NCBI RefSeq assembly: GCF_037975245.1 | Contig: NC_092577.1 | Location: forward strand, 37,068,898 to 37,132,897 | DNA: 64,000 nucleotides | From: Apostichopus japonicus | Lineage: Eukaryota; Echinodermata; Holothuroidea; Aspidochirotida; Stichopodidae | Reading direction: 5' to 3' | Part shown: one piece after another, positions 1 through 12,000 of the stretch | How the letters are laid out: each line of letters opens with the position of its first letter | Numbering within the stretch: position 1 is the first letter of the stretch | Program-made: the position numbers and the translations under genes | Notes under the pieces: generated by a model | What the model was told of the DNA's origin: nothing | Seen by the model: the letters and a program-made list of their open reading frames with translations, nothing else | Databases searched by the model: none

Positions 1-430
1 ACTTGGTAAGAAGGTGTATATCATTATGTAAAAGAAGCCTATTAATTTTGGTGGAGGTTAAAGGTCAGTTGAAGACAACAAATACCAAACGTTTGTTTCA
101 CTCCCCTCTTACCTGTCCCTCTACACTAAAGTTCCTTCCTTAACATAATATCGCAAAGGAAGCCAGTTGGACAGATCGTATATTTGGTATGTATTTGTAC
201 TACATTAAGTACAAGAAGCCCAATGTTGTGGGGGGAGGTCAATGGTTGTTTGAGTTCACCAGGGGTCAAACTGTGTAAATCATATTTTAGACAATATTTC
301 AACAAGAACAGATTTCGTATTTAGTATGTTGATGTATCACATTTAGTACAAGAAGCCTGTTGTTGAGGTCAACGGTCATTTCAGGACAGCCTGTGTCACA
401 CTGCTTGTGACCGTTACATTATATGATTGA
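1..430. repeat. Dispersed 'GGTCAAAGGTCA' satellite-like units
   Basis: Several diverged units carry 'AAGAAGCC', 'GGTGGAGGT' and 'GGTCAnnTGAnG' in the same order as the cleaner tandem copies at 4829-5410. They are part of a family also seen at 28790-28980 and 42640-42870. Confidence 0.55.
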
Positions 431-459
431 TAATATTAACATCCCGAATCCCAGATTTA

Positions 460-1136
460 TGGAACGCCAATAGGACCACAATGATGATGGTTTTATATGG
501 CTATGTAGTCATTTTATACTATAATATACTGATTATGCATGAACATGTAGGATACACGACGATAATAAGAATCTACACAATCATAAAACAGTTCATGATA
601 ATAATAAGGAATTGTATGTCTATAATAAGAAAATGAGTCATCACTCACTTTAATCTTGGAGTGACTCGAACTCGGGACCTTTTGATTGAAGGGCACCGGC
701 GTTTTAACGCCGGTTATAACCACTGAGCAAAAACTCCCTTATCATAAGTTCATAAGTAGTAAGTTGTGCTTGGTTATACGAGTAAACGCGTCACACACAC
801 GAACAACATTCTACGTCAGTGAAACAACAACAATAAGCTAACCTGTATGTGAGTCGTTAGGTCCACTTTATGATTAATATGAATACGCGTCTTCAACGGA
901 TATGGATATCCGTGTTTTATATCGTGAGCAGCTTTAATAGTATCGTATATTTCGATTATTATCATCGTGTATTTTCTTATTAATATCGTGGACTTATTAT
1001 TGTCATCGTGTAAAATGTTATTATAACCGTGTTAACTTAATATATTATGTTGTATTTTCTGTGTATTATCATATAAATTTATATTATTATCATATATTAT
1101 CACATTATCATCAGTTGGGGTCCTTTTGGCGTTCCA
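460..1136. mobile_element. Mariner-type MITE with TA target duplication
   Basis: Terminal inverted repeats TGGAACGCCAATAGGACC (left) and GGTCCTTTTGGCGTTCCA (right) match at 17 of 18 positions and are flanked by TA on both sides (458-459 and 1137-1138). The element is 677 bp and has no transposase ORF. A SINE head sits inside at about 640-738. A similar, degenerate end occurs near 27500. Confidence 0.7.
620..738 (-). mobile_element. tRNA-derived SINE head
   Basis: On the minus strand, 'GCTCAGTGGTTATAACCGGC' resembles an A box and 'GAGTTCGAGTCACTCCAAG' contains a B box. It matches the SINE at 11322 on, but with an inserted GCCGG-type hairpin. It is a retroposon fragment, not a functional tRNA gene. 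Confidence 0.65.
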
Positions 1137-3053
1137 TACAGATTTGGAAACACTGGTTTACACAATGTGTCGAAATCTTTTGACGTCATGTCCATTGCGT
1201 AATCAAGAATGGCCTAATAATTTACATTTTACTTTCCCAGCTGCGTATACGTACATACAGTACTATGGTACATACACATTGTATAAACGTTTATGTGTAC
1301 AATATTTTATAGCATTGGCCTAGTTAGACCTGTAGCTTCTTCGTTACACTACCGCATTATCCTCGCGGCCACGGCTGTCATCACCTGCTTTTCAAACCTG
1401 AAATACCTTACTCGGTAAGTAGACTAAGTTGTGATTAATGCGGAACAATGGCATAACGACGTAGGAAAGACGCGTTCATAATTAATATACCTGCAAAATA
1501 AGATTCATAAGACTAGAACTTAAATCACGGAGACTGACTTCGGTCAGCTTGTGGCTTTGATAAGCCAATGATAGCTTCTTCGCGAGTTCCTGCTTGCAGG
1601 AGGATCTAAAATATATACTTTAGGCAAGACCTGCAGTGGCCTAACTTAGGCCTACCGCCTACTGTAGGCTAGCGTATATCGACATCACTATTCAAAAGGA
1701 TTGTCTGGTAGCCATAAGAAGTTACCTTAAAAAACGATCAATAATTTTCCAAACATGTTGTCAAAGTATGAGAACGCTAATGTTGCGTTTGACAGAGAAA
1801 CGATTTGTTAATCGTTATAGGATGGAAATTCAAATATGATTTGAACAGTAACGAACGTGACGTCACCTTCGCAAATGCAGATTGCGACATAACCCACGCT
1901 CCGTAAAGTACCTACAGTAATCACGACAAAAACCGCGTTTGTATACAGATTAAATTCTTCCTTAATTTTCGGGGGAAATTTCTTATAAATAAGATGTTTT
2001 AAAAACTCCTTAAGCCGCCATATATGTAGTAGATAGGTGGTTTTGTGGTCTTAACACAAGATAAGTTTGAACAGCAGACTCTTCGTTGTTTACATTGCGA
2101 TGTCCAGCTCCAAAACGCAGACAGTTATGAATACCTTGTTATCTTTAGCTGGACCTGAGATGTCTATCGCTGTATCGTTTGTAAACTGTGCTGTGGGTAT
2201 TGACCGCAGCTGTATGTACTGACTGTACACTAGTGTCTAATTACCGACGATAGCAAGCTGTGTGTGTGTATTTTCTGGGATCGATAGTGGTGTCTAATAC
2301 TTCTGTTATACCTCATTCGAAACTAGGTCAGATTACCAGCATTAGACGTTTCTTTTTGCGCGAGTCTTCACACCCTTTAATCCCGGCCGAGCGGTAGCGT
2401 GGGTTATCAGACAGCTGGAGGCCACCGGATGTCAGGGAGGGGAAAGGGGGAGGCGAAGACTAATGCCAGCAGGGCTTGAACCAATACACAAAAATAGAGA
2501 AGAATATAGTCTAGAGAACTAGATCTCATTCACCAATTAAATTAATTAACTTAAAAAAACACTTGACCAGAATAAGGCAGTGTCTTTCTGCCTTACACAA
2601 ATAAGAGCAATCTACGAGCAGAGATTCAAGTTAACTAAATAACAAATAAACTACGGCTCGTAAATACCCGACACGGGGTGCCAAAGGTAGACTGTACAAA
2701 TACTGTGCAATGTGGTCCCGCCCCGATTAGCTTGTACAACACCTCGGGGAGGGCCCTTATTTGACCCTAACTCCGGTGTCTATAACATGCAACGAGGCCA
2801 ACCAGGACGGGAAGTTGTCAATTACAAAATACAATATAAGAAATGGCGCCCCGTACTTCAATTTCAACCTGTGATGATCTATTGCATCCCTCACCCCAGC
2901 CCTGCCTCCTCCCTACCTCAAACAAAGAGGAAGGTTATAATTTGTAGGTTAATTAAATTCTTCAACATTCCAAAGTGCATGTTATTAGTTTTCATTCAGG
3001 TACTTAACACTACTAGGATTTTAATTATGATTGCAATCATCACTTCTCTGCAG
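1137..3053. other. RIOK3 upstream region
   Basis: Apart from the SINE fragment at 1497-1615, I see no convincing exon. A GC-richer patch near 2380-2470 (CCGGCCGAGCGGTAGCG) is a conceivable promoter area, but no core element is clear. Confidence 0.3.
1497..1615 (+). mobile_element. SINE 3' body fragment
   Basis: 'GACTTCGGTCAGCTTG', 'GATAAGCCA' and 'GAGTTCCTGCTTGCAGGAGG' match the 3' body of the SINEs at 11322 and 55868. The tRNA head is missing. Confidence 0.6.
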
Positions 3054-3076
3054 ATTGTACAGAATATTTACAAAAT
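3054..3076 (+). other. RIOK3: RIOK3 5' UTR part of first coding exon
   Basis: A 3' splice site (CTTCTCTGCAG) ends at 3053, followed by 23 nt and then the ATG at 3077. This implies that the promoter and first exon lie further upstream; I could not place them. Confidence 0.55.
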
Positions 3077-6000
3077 ATGGAAGCTAAAGGAGAAGTGAGA
3101 GTAGCACACCCATCACCCAACCCAGTTGGGCAGAGGAGCCCATGGGGTACCCCAGTGACGGCACCAGAACCATGCTCCTTAGCTGCTGTAATGGATGAAG
3201 AATTTGCCAAAACACTTCAAATAGAAGAGGAGGCTGCACTTAAGGACCAGTTTGGGTAGGTTGAAGGAGATTAAACCCAACCAACATGACTGGTCTACAG
3301 TATGTAATAGAGATAACCAGCATTAACAGCTTCCCAAACAGCTAAGGAAAATCTTATTCCATTTGAAGATACCATAGATTTAATGTTTCCTCACACACAC
3401 TGCCGTGCCTAAATATGACACTTGATCAAATCTTGATCAAGCATAATATTAACATCTGATGGGTTTTCCAAATGCAGAAAATAAAATATTGAATCTCTGA
3501 ATTGAAGTTGGTTTGAGTATCAAACTGTTTATATTCTACCAGAAACCTAAACTGACAAGCAGTACAAGTGTGTAAAAGTAAGTTGACCTGACGTTTCGAT
3601 AGTAGCAGGATCTTCTTAAGAGGCTAAATGACAAGTAATGTAGTAACAGGTATTACCCTACTTCTATCGCGTTATAGAAAATCCTCACCTGTATTCACTT
3701 GTATCCCATGGCAGCAATCAGGAAGATTACTCTTCTGCACTGGAGCTTGGCAGTAGCACAGAGACAGATACATCCAATGATATGTTACTAGCACAGATGT
3801 TACAGCTACAATTTGACAGGGAGCACGACAACATGCTAGCAAAGGAAGAAGCCAAATATAATGGAGAGAGCAAAGGTACGACACTCTGTGAATTTGCTCT
3901 AGACTAGCAATCTGTGGTAGGAGTAATAAGGGTGGTGGAGGGGAAGGGTGTGGTATTGGTTACAGGACAGGTTGGCAATAGCTGAGGTGATACATGTACA
4001 AATTGCTTGCCTGAGTACAGTATGATTTATCCTATATCTATTCTGGTTTCTATATATTCACCTTTAAAATATCCAGAATGCTCCTAAATAAATGATGATG
4101 TCAGCTCCTCAGTACAGGTGTAAATGTTAAATTGTTAATCCTCTGTTTAAGTCATTTTAATAACTCAAACAAGACATGGTCCTTTGAACTAACAAAGCAC
4201 TGTTAGGTGACATTCAATGCCATTCTTCTTTGACAAAGCTGTAATGTATAGTAGAGATATCATTTGCAGCCTGGGTTAAAAACTAGAAAGTCTCTTGGTT
4301 TGGTGTTGATATTTCTGTTGCTGGTCTGAGGAAATGACCTAATGATTTTGTGCTTTACACTAAAGTATCTCAGCCACTCGATGAGCCTTGCATGTTTGAA
4401 AGGTCATTATGTCACTGTTCTCACAAAGTGGCTTAGGATACAACCTGGACTGATAACAGTGTTTAATACCATGTAGTGTTATGTAACCATCTACAGCTGC
4501 ATATTCAAGTTACTTGAGGTCCTTATGTGCAGTCATCCTTTAATTTGGATAAGCTAGTAACCAATGGCCAGTAATGAGAATATTCCATGAGATCCATATT
4601 TAACACAAGCATGTGCTTTGTGTCCTTCATGGTATGGTTTGCTATCTCTTCTCCCAGTTTCAATCTCATGGTCAAAGTACAAGACAGCCTCATCTTCTCT
4701 TAAAGACCCTGATTATGAAGAGGATGATGTTAGCTCAGAGGATGATGGTAGGTTTTTGGTTTGGATGATAATCGAAACATATGCATTTATGATGACATGT
4801 GTGGGTGTGTGTGTGTGATTCCCAGCTTGTAAACACGATATCTCAAGAAGGGAAGGTCAGACCAATTTCATGTTTGATGTGTCGAAGTACCACATTGAGT
4901 ACAAGAAGCCTATTGTTTTCGGTGGAGTTCAAAGGTCATTTGGGGTTACCAGGGGTCAAATTGTGTAAACCTTGTAAACACGATATCTCAAGAAGGGAAG
5001 ATCGGACCAACTTCATACTTCGTGTGTAGAACAACCACATTGAGTACAAGAAGCCTATTTTTTAATGGAGGTCAAAGGTCATTTGGGGTTACCACGGGTG
5101 AAATTGTGAAAACCTTGTAAACACGATATCTCAAGAAGGAAAGCTTGGGAGGACCTCATATTAGTGTGTTGAAGTACCACATTGAGTGCTAGAAGCCTTT
5201 TGTTTTTGGTGGAGGTCAAAGGTCATTTGGGGTCACCAGTGGTCAAATTGTGTAAACCTTGTAACAGGATATCTCAATGCTGGAAGCTTGGGTGACCTTT
5301 AATTTAGTATGTAGAAGTACCAAATTGAGTTAAAGAAGTCTATTGTTTTTGGTGGAGGTCAAAAGTAATTTGGGGTCATCAGAAGTCAAATCATGAAACC
5401 CTTGTAAACATGTACACCCTCACTATACATTACGTCAGATTCATGAAGAAAATTGCTCATGTTACATCATCGAAACCACAATGCATATTTGCATTCTGTT
5501 TGTTTATAAAGTCTTCTTATTTTTTCAGTAATTTCTCCATCCCTGTATGTAGAGTGGGGGGGGGGGAGATGGGTTGGGAGGGTAGAGAGGATAAGTAGGG
5601 GATGCTGATGAGGGTATTGAAAGGATCTCGACTGGAGAGATCTATATAAGTGCACATGTTGCATTTCAATGTCTCATGAATATGTGATTAATTCATTATT
5701 CTAGTTGGTTTAATGAATCATTAGGAAAGATTGATTAATGATACAAAACATGAAATTCAGCATTATAAGTTGATTTTCGTGACCACCTATCATTGTCAAT
5801 CATCGTTATTCTGATTTCCACTAATTGTTCAGCAGATTTTCCAGTCATGAATTCATCTTCTTCAATGAAGAAAGGAATGTCTCCCTCCAAGAGCAAATCC
5901 ATCCTCACCAAACATGATGCTGGTGTTTGTGGCAAGAGAAATGCATCTCGCGTGATGGAAGAGGTAGTGTATAAACCTGTCAATGCATGTACATGGCATT

Positions 6001-9000
6001 TTCTTAAGTGTATGCATATATATGTAATATATATGCTAATTTCCATATACCATTATGTGTGATAAATAACTCACATATATGTGCATTTTGCCATTTCTAG
6101 GTTGTGACTCTTGCTAAGCCCCTCCCCCTCTAAACCCCATTCCCCCTCTCTCCTCCCTCAAGTACCATTTGGTTACAAGAAAACTTCAGAAGAGTTCCTC
6201 TGACCAACTGCAATCCTAGTTTTAGTCAAAAGTTTTGGAAACCAAATGAAACAGCTTTTTATGCCAAAAATATTTGTTTTCTCTATTTTGGATAGTTTCC
6301 ACCAGAATTTGCATCTGGGAAAGATCTGGATAAAGATATCAAGCTATCCAACTCTGTGTACAACTCTTTGAAGCTGCATTCATTAGAAGAGGAGAAGAAA
6401 TCACATCGTGTTCATGAGAAGAAGGAACATTCAACTGTGGTATGTGGCTAGGTATGGTTAGCTGGGGGGGGGGGGGTGGGGGGGGGGGGGGTTTGGTTAG
6501 TGGGCGTGGTAACTGGTAAGGTGTGTTGTAAGTGGGCGTGGTAAGGTGTGTTGTAAGTGGGCATGGTAAGGGGTGTGGTGAGTGGGTAATTATGGCAGAA
6601 TACTAATAAGAGTACAGGTAACTATGGCAGAATACAAATATGAGTACAGGTAACTATGGCAGAATACAAATATGAGTACAGGTAACTATGGCAGAATACT
6701 AATATGAGTACAGGTAACTATGGCAGAATACTAATATGAGTACAGGTAACTATGGCAGAATACTAATATGAGTACAGGTAATTATGGCAGAATACTAATA
6801 TGAGTACAGGTAACTATGGCAGAATACTAATATGAGTACAGGTAACTATGGCAGAATACTAATATGAGTACAGGTAACTATGGCAGAATACTAATATGAG
6901 TACAGGTAACTATGGCAGAATACTAATATGAGTACAGGTAACTATGGCAGAATACTAATATAAGTACAGGTAACTATGGCAGAATACTAATATGAATACA
7001 GGTAACTATGGCAGAATACTAATATGAGTACAGGTAACTATGGCAGAATACTAATATGAGTACAGGTAACTATGGTAGAATACTAATATGAGTACAGGTA
7101 ACTATGGCAGAATACAAATATGAGTACAGGTAACTATGGCAGAATACAAATACAAGTATCATCTCACTTTCAAGTCTGGTAAGATGGTGTGGTAAGTGGA
7201 CATAGGTGTGGTGAGGGGTTATGATAGGTGGGCATGGTAAGTGGACATTGAGTTTGCATCTTTTGTTTTCTTAGCCTGGTTTTTCTGTTTTTGACTTTCT
7301 TTTTACTGTACAGCACTTCAAGATTTTTGGGAGGCGCTTTATAAGTAGTATTTATTATTATTATTATTATTACATATGTGTGGTGAGCGGTTATGGTAGG
7401 TGGGCATGGTAAGTGGCCATAGTGGGTGCGGTTAACGGTTATGGTAGGTGGGTATGGTAAGCGGACAAAGTGGGTGTGGTAAGCAGTTATAGTAGGTGGG
7501 CCTGGTAATTGGATATGGTGGGTCTGGTGAGCGGTTATGGTAGGTGGGCATGGTAAGCGGCCATAGTGGGTGTGGTAAGCGGTTATGGTAGGTGGGCATG
7601 GTAAGTGGACATAGGTGTGGTTAACGGTTATCGTAGGTGGGCATGGTAAGTGGACATAGGTGTGGTGAGCGGTTATGGTAGGTGGGTATGGTAAGCGGAC
7701 ATAGTGGGTGTGGTTAACGGTTATGGAAGGTGGGCATGGTAAGTGGACATAGGTGTGGTGAGCGGTTATGGTAGGTGGGTATGGTAAGCGGACATAGTGG
7801 GTGTGGTAAGCAGTTATGGTAGGTTGGCATGGTAAGTGGATATGGTTGGTGTGATGAGCGGTTATGGTTGGTGGGTATGGTAAGCGGACATAGTGGGTGT
7901 GGTTAACGGTTATGGTAGGTGGGTATGGCAAGTGAACATCATGGGTGTGGTTAGCGGTTATGGTAGGTGGGAACGGCAAGTGGACTTGGTAAGTGGGCAT
8001 AGTCAGTGGGAGTTAGGACATTGCAAAATTGTTAAGTTTACTTTTTCAACATTTAATTTCATTTTAATTGTAAACCTGCTCATTTTATAATTTGGACAGG
8101 AAATGGCAGTGGATCCCAGGACTCGAATTCTTCTTTTCAAACTGGTCAATGGTGGTATCTTGGAATCAATAAACGGTACCATCAGCACAGGCAAAGAAGC
8201 TGTTGTCATACATGCCAGTGGAGGGAGGTCAGTAGTTGAATAAAAATAAAATCAATTTAAATTAAATGCTTACATTGCAACATCCGTTCATGTTGAGAGA
8301 TATCAGTGGTTGAAATAAAAAATTGAAGAATTCATTCCTAACATTGCGACATGCGTTCATGCTTGAAGATCTGAAATTTGTTATTAATCAGTATATCTTT
8401 ATATAGTTACTTTTTGTTGTTGTGTCCCTTTCATTATTTTTATTATTCATATCTGTAACTGATTAAATGATAACATTCATGGACATCAACTGATTGACCA
8501 GTTGTACCAGATCTCCATTCCAACATTATTGACCTGAGCCATATCCTGTCTTTGTACAGGAGGATTTCCCAAGTTGTGGTTTTTTAGCTCATACCAGCAT
8601 GCTGGTGTGAGCTATTGTTACAGTGCGGTGTCTATCACTCTATCATTCTATCACTCTATCACTCTATCCGTCAACAATTGGTAAAACCGCTCCCACTCGC
8701 ACAATGTTTGATGGAATTTCATGAAACTTGGACACAAGGACCATTGGGTCAGAGATGGTCCGAAATATGGGGTCAAAGGTCACCTGTGGGCCGTAATGGG
8801 CCATTTTGTGGAAATACGCAAAATGCTTCTTCTCCTACAGATTCCATGGTACAATGTTGAGGGTTTGTCACGATAGTTCTATGGAAGTTTTACCTTCAGG
8901 GTGTTCATGAATTTCAGATCAAAGATCAACTAGGGGTCTTTTGTGGCCCGGGCCGGGGCCCAATATTTTCAAATTGCTCCTGTTCGTACAGTGTATGGCC

Positions 9001-12000
9001 AGTGATAATGAAACTTGGTCACAACGTTCCTCGGGATAGGAGTTACGAGGGTTGTTCGGAAAATTGAGGTCAAATGTCATTTAGGGGGTCATCGGGGATC
9101 ATTCTTTTAATATTTTCAAATATCTCAATCTCCTCAAGATTTTGATGGATCATATTCAAAGTTGAACTGATGATTGTTGGATTGTGTATGAATAAGGTGA
9201 TGCCTAATAATTTTTGGTCAAAAGTTAATTAATTACAATTAATCCCCATTGTTTATAAAAATCTGAGCCTTCACCTTTTGCTAAAGCTCCTTTAATTTGT
9301 CTCCCAGTTTCTGCAGTGTTTGTTTACATTTGTGGTTAAGCTCTGCAGAGGCTGTTAGTGGAATTAAAGCAGGACTGGGAGTTGTTATTAACTGTTGAAC
9401 TGTAAGCGTGAGAGCCTTACAGCCAATCAGCACTTGCCGATTCTTAGAAGTCTTTGAGCCTGAGGTATGTAGGCAGCCAGCCAAAATTTTGGCAAGGAGT
9501 GCTTCAGGTCTGCTCAGGTAGAGGGGAGAAAGTTTAATAGGGGAGGTCAGTGGTATTGTTTGAGAGAGTGGGTAAAATAGGAATTAAAGGGGGAAAATAG
9601 GAATTATAGCCAGTGGTGTGGCCAGGATTCTGCTAACGGAGGGAGGGGGGGGGGGGTTATCCCTCATGGGCCCAAAATTGGTGGAATCTGAAAAATGGCC
9701 TGAAATTTGGTGGGCTATAAATTTTTGTGGGCCCTACATATTTAAGCTCGAAAAGGTATGAGCTTCTGCACCATTGGTGCTCTAGTCTTAAAGTAATGAT
9801 ACATCTCTTCTCCTTCCCCACATTCTCCCTTTTTCTTCTCTCTCCCTATTTCTCCCCTTCTCCATCTCCCCTCCCCCATCCCTTTCTTACTTTGGTCGGT
9901 TCAGATTTTCGGGGTTTACACAATCCTAACGTGTACACATCTTCAGTTTATTGTAGCAATGAACTGTTAACTGTCAATGAGAATTATGTTACTTAATTGC
10001 ACCACAGACTAGATCAACAAATTGTGCCAGTTGAGTGTGCCCTGAAGGTCTTCAAGACCACCCTGAATGAATTCAAGAACAGACAGAAGTACATCAAGGA
10101 TGACTACCGATTCAAGGACAGGTTCTCCAAGCAAAACCCAAGACGGACAATCAGAATGTGGGCTGAAAAGGAAATGCATAATTTGAACAGGTGAGAAACC
10201 TGCATCTCATTGATAATATGATTACTATGACTACAGTCTATGATAGTATGAAATGGAAATATGCATAATCTGAACAGGTGAGAAACCTGCATCTTATTGG
10301 TAATAATGGTTACTATTACTACAGTCTATGATACTGTAGTATGAAGTGGAAAAAAGCAAGGTTAACGTGCTGTTACACTAAGAATGAAATGTATTTTATT
10401 GTGCTATTAGGTAATTGTTTCATTCCCATTACTGTCTACCTGAAAATGTTGTTATTAATCTTTCACCAAAACTTTCTTTCGCCCGATTTATCCCAACGGT
10501 CTCACAATCTATCAGTAATATGGTTAGTATTGTGTAACTGTTGACACTAATTATTAAGTACATGATCCAGTTTGATGAAACTAAGAAAACCCTCATGTTC
10601 CTCCATGACAGGAATTCGTAAAATAAAGCATATTTTAGGACCATTTCTTCTAAGAAAAACACATGGTCAATATGAAAAGGTTAGCCAAGGTAAATGTTCA
10701 TAGAAAGGTTTCTTGGAGTGAGTTTGGTTAAACTTCAGAAGATTTTACTCAAAGTGATTTGAATTGTTGTGACTGTTTCACTCCTCCTTCAAATGTTTTC
10801 TTCATCAAATGTTTATGAAACTCTGCTTTTCCTTGCAAAGTTGAAAGAGAATTGTCAGATTAAGGGCTGAGAATGAAATGTGTATTAAAATTGACCTCAC
10901 AATGAGAATTGAATTAATCTTTCAGAATGAGGGAAGCTGGTATTCGCACACCAGATGTAATTCTTCTGAAGAAACACATTCTGGTGATGACTTTCATCGG
11001 TGAAAACCAAAAGGCTGCACCTAAGTTGAAGGATGTACCATTGTCCACTGCTGACAAACAAATTGCTTATGAGCAATGTCTGGAGGTAATTATGGAGAAA
11101 TGCTTTTCACCAAGTTTTTTTTTTTTTTTTGAGTTTAAGAAAAATAAAGAGAAGGTATTATTTGTATGTGAAATTAGATAAAAATTACATAACATCTATA
11201 GATTCACTTTGCTTTTCACTCACGAAACTATTGTGCTGTTTGGTACAAGTATTTATTCTCTCATAAAGTTATGCAGCAAATGGCTGGTACTTAGCCTTAA
11301 TCCCTTGGTGACAACTGTGGTGTGGAGTGTTAGCTCAGTGGTTAACGCCGGTGGCTTCCAATCATAAGGTCCCAGTTCGAGTCACTCCAAGATTAATGTA
11401 TGTTGTCCAGTTACAGGGTTGTTGACAATTCATAATCATGGACGTTAAATATGAATCTAAGAGACTGACTTCGGTCAGCTTGCGGTTTGATAAGCCACTG
11501 AGGCTTCTTCGGGAGTTCCTGCTTGCAGTAGGTTCTAAAATACATACATACAACTTTAGCCCCTTTTCTTATATGCAAAGGTGGCTTGTCCCTTGTACAT
11601 ATGCTTTGAAGGTGTTGACAATTAGCCAACATTTTGTAAGAGAATGTTTCAGAGAATCAAGCTTTTGTTCCGACACCAGGGCACAAAACTAATGTGGCAT
11701 TTTGAGCTTTAACTAACTTGTCAATTGGGTTGAATTAATGATGAATATTAATGACCTCCTTCCACAGATGATGGAACGTTTATATCAAGTCTGTAACCTT
11801 GTTCATGCTGACCTGAGCGAGTACAATATGCTCTGGCACCAGGGTCAGGTATGGTTTATTGACGTCAGCCAATCAGTGGAGCCAAACCATCCACATGGAC
11901 TGGAATTCCTGTTGAGAGATTGTACCAATGTCAGCACTGTGAGTGTAACTAATGTAAATCTATTAGCTATCTATTATGTCAGTCGAAGTATAGTGATACA

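Noticed and set aside
2712..3098. 128-codon open frame upstream of RIOK3
   Set aside because: It overlaps a clear 3' splice site and the RIOK3 start in another frame, and its product has no protein-like features.
7170..8000. 276-codon open frame on the minus strand
   Set aside because: It is a translation of the GT-rich minisatellite in RIOK3 intron 5, with no start context or other exons.
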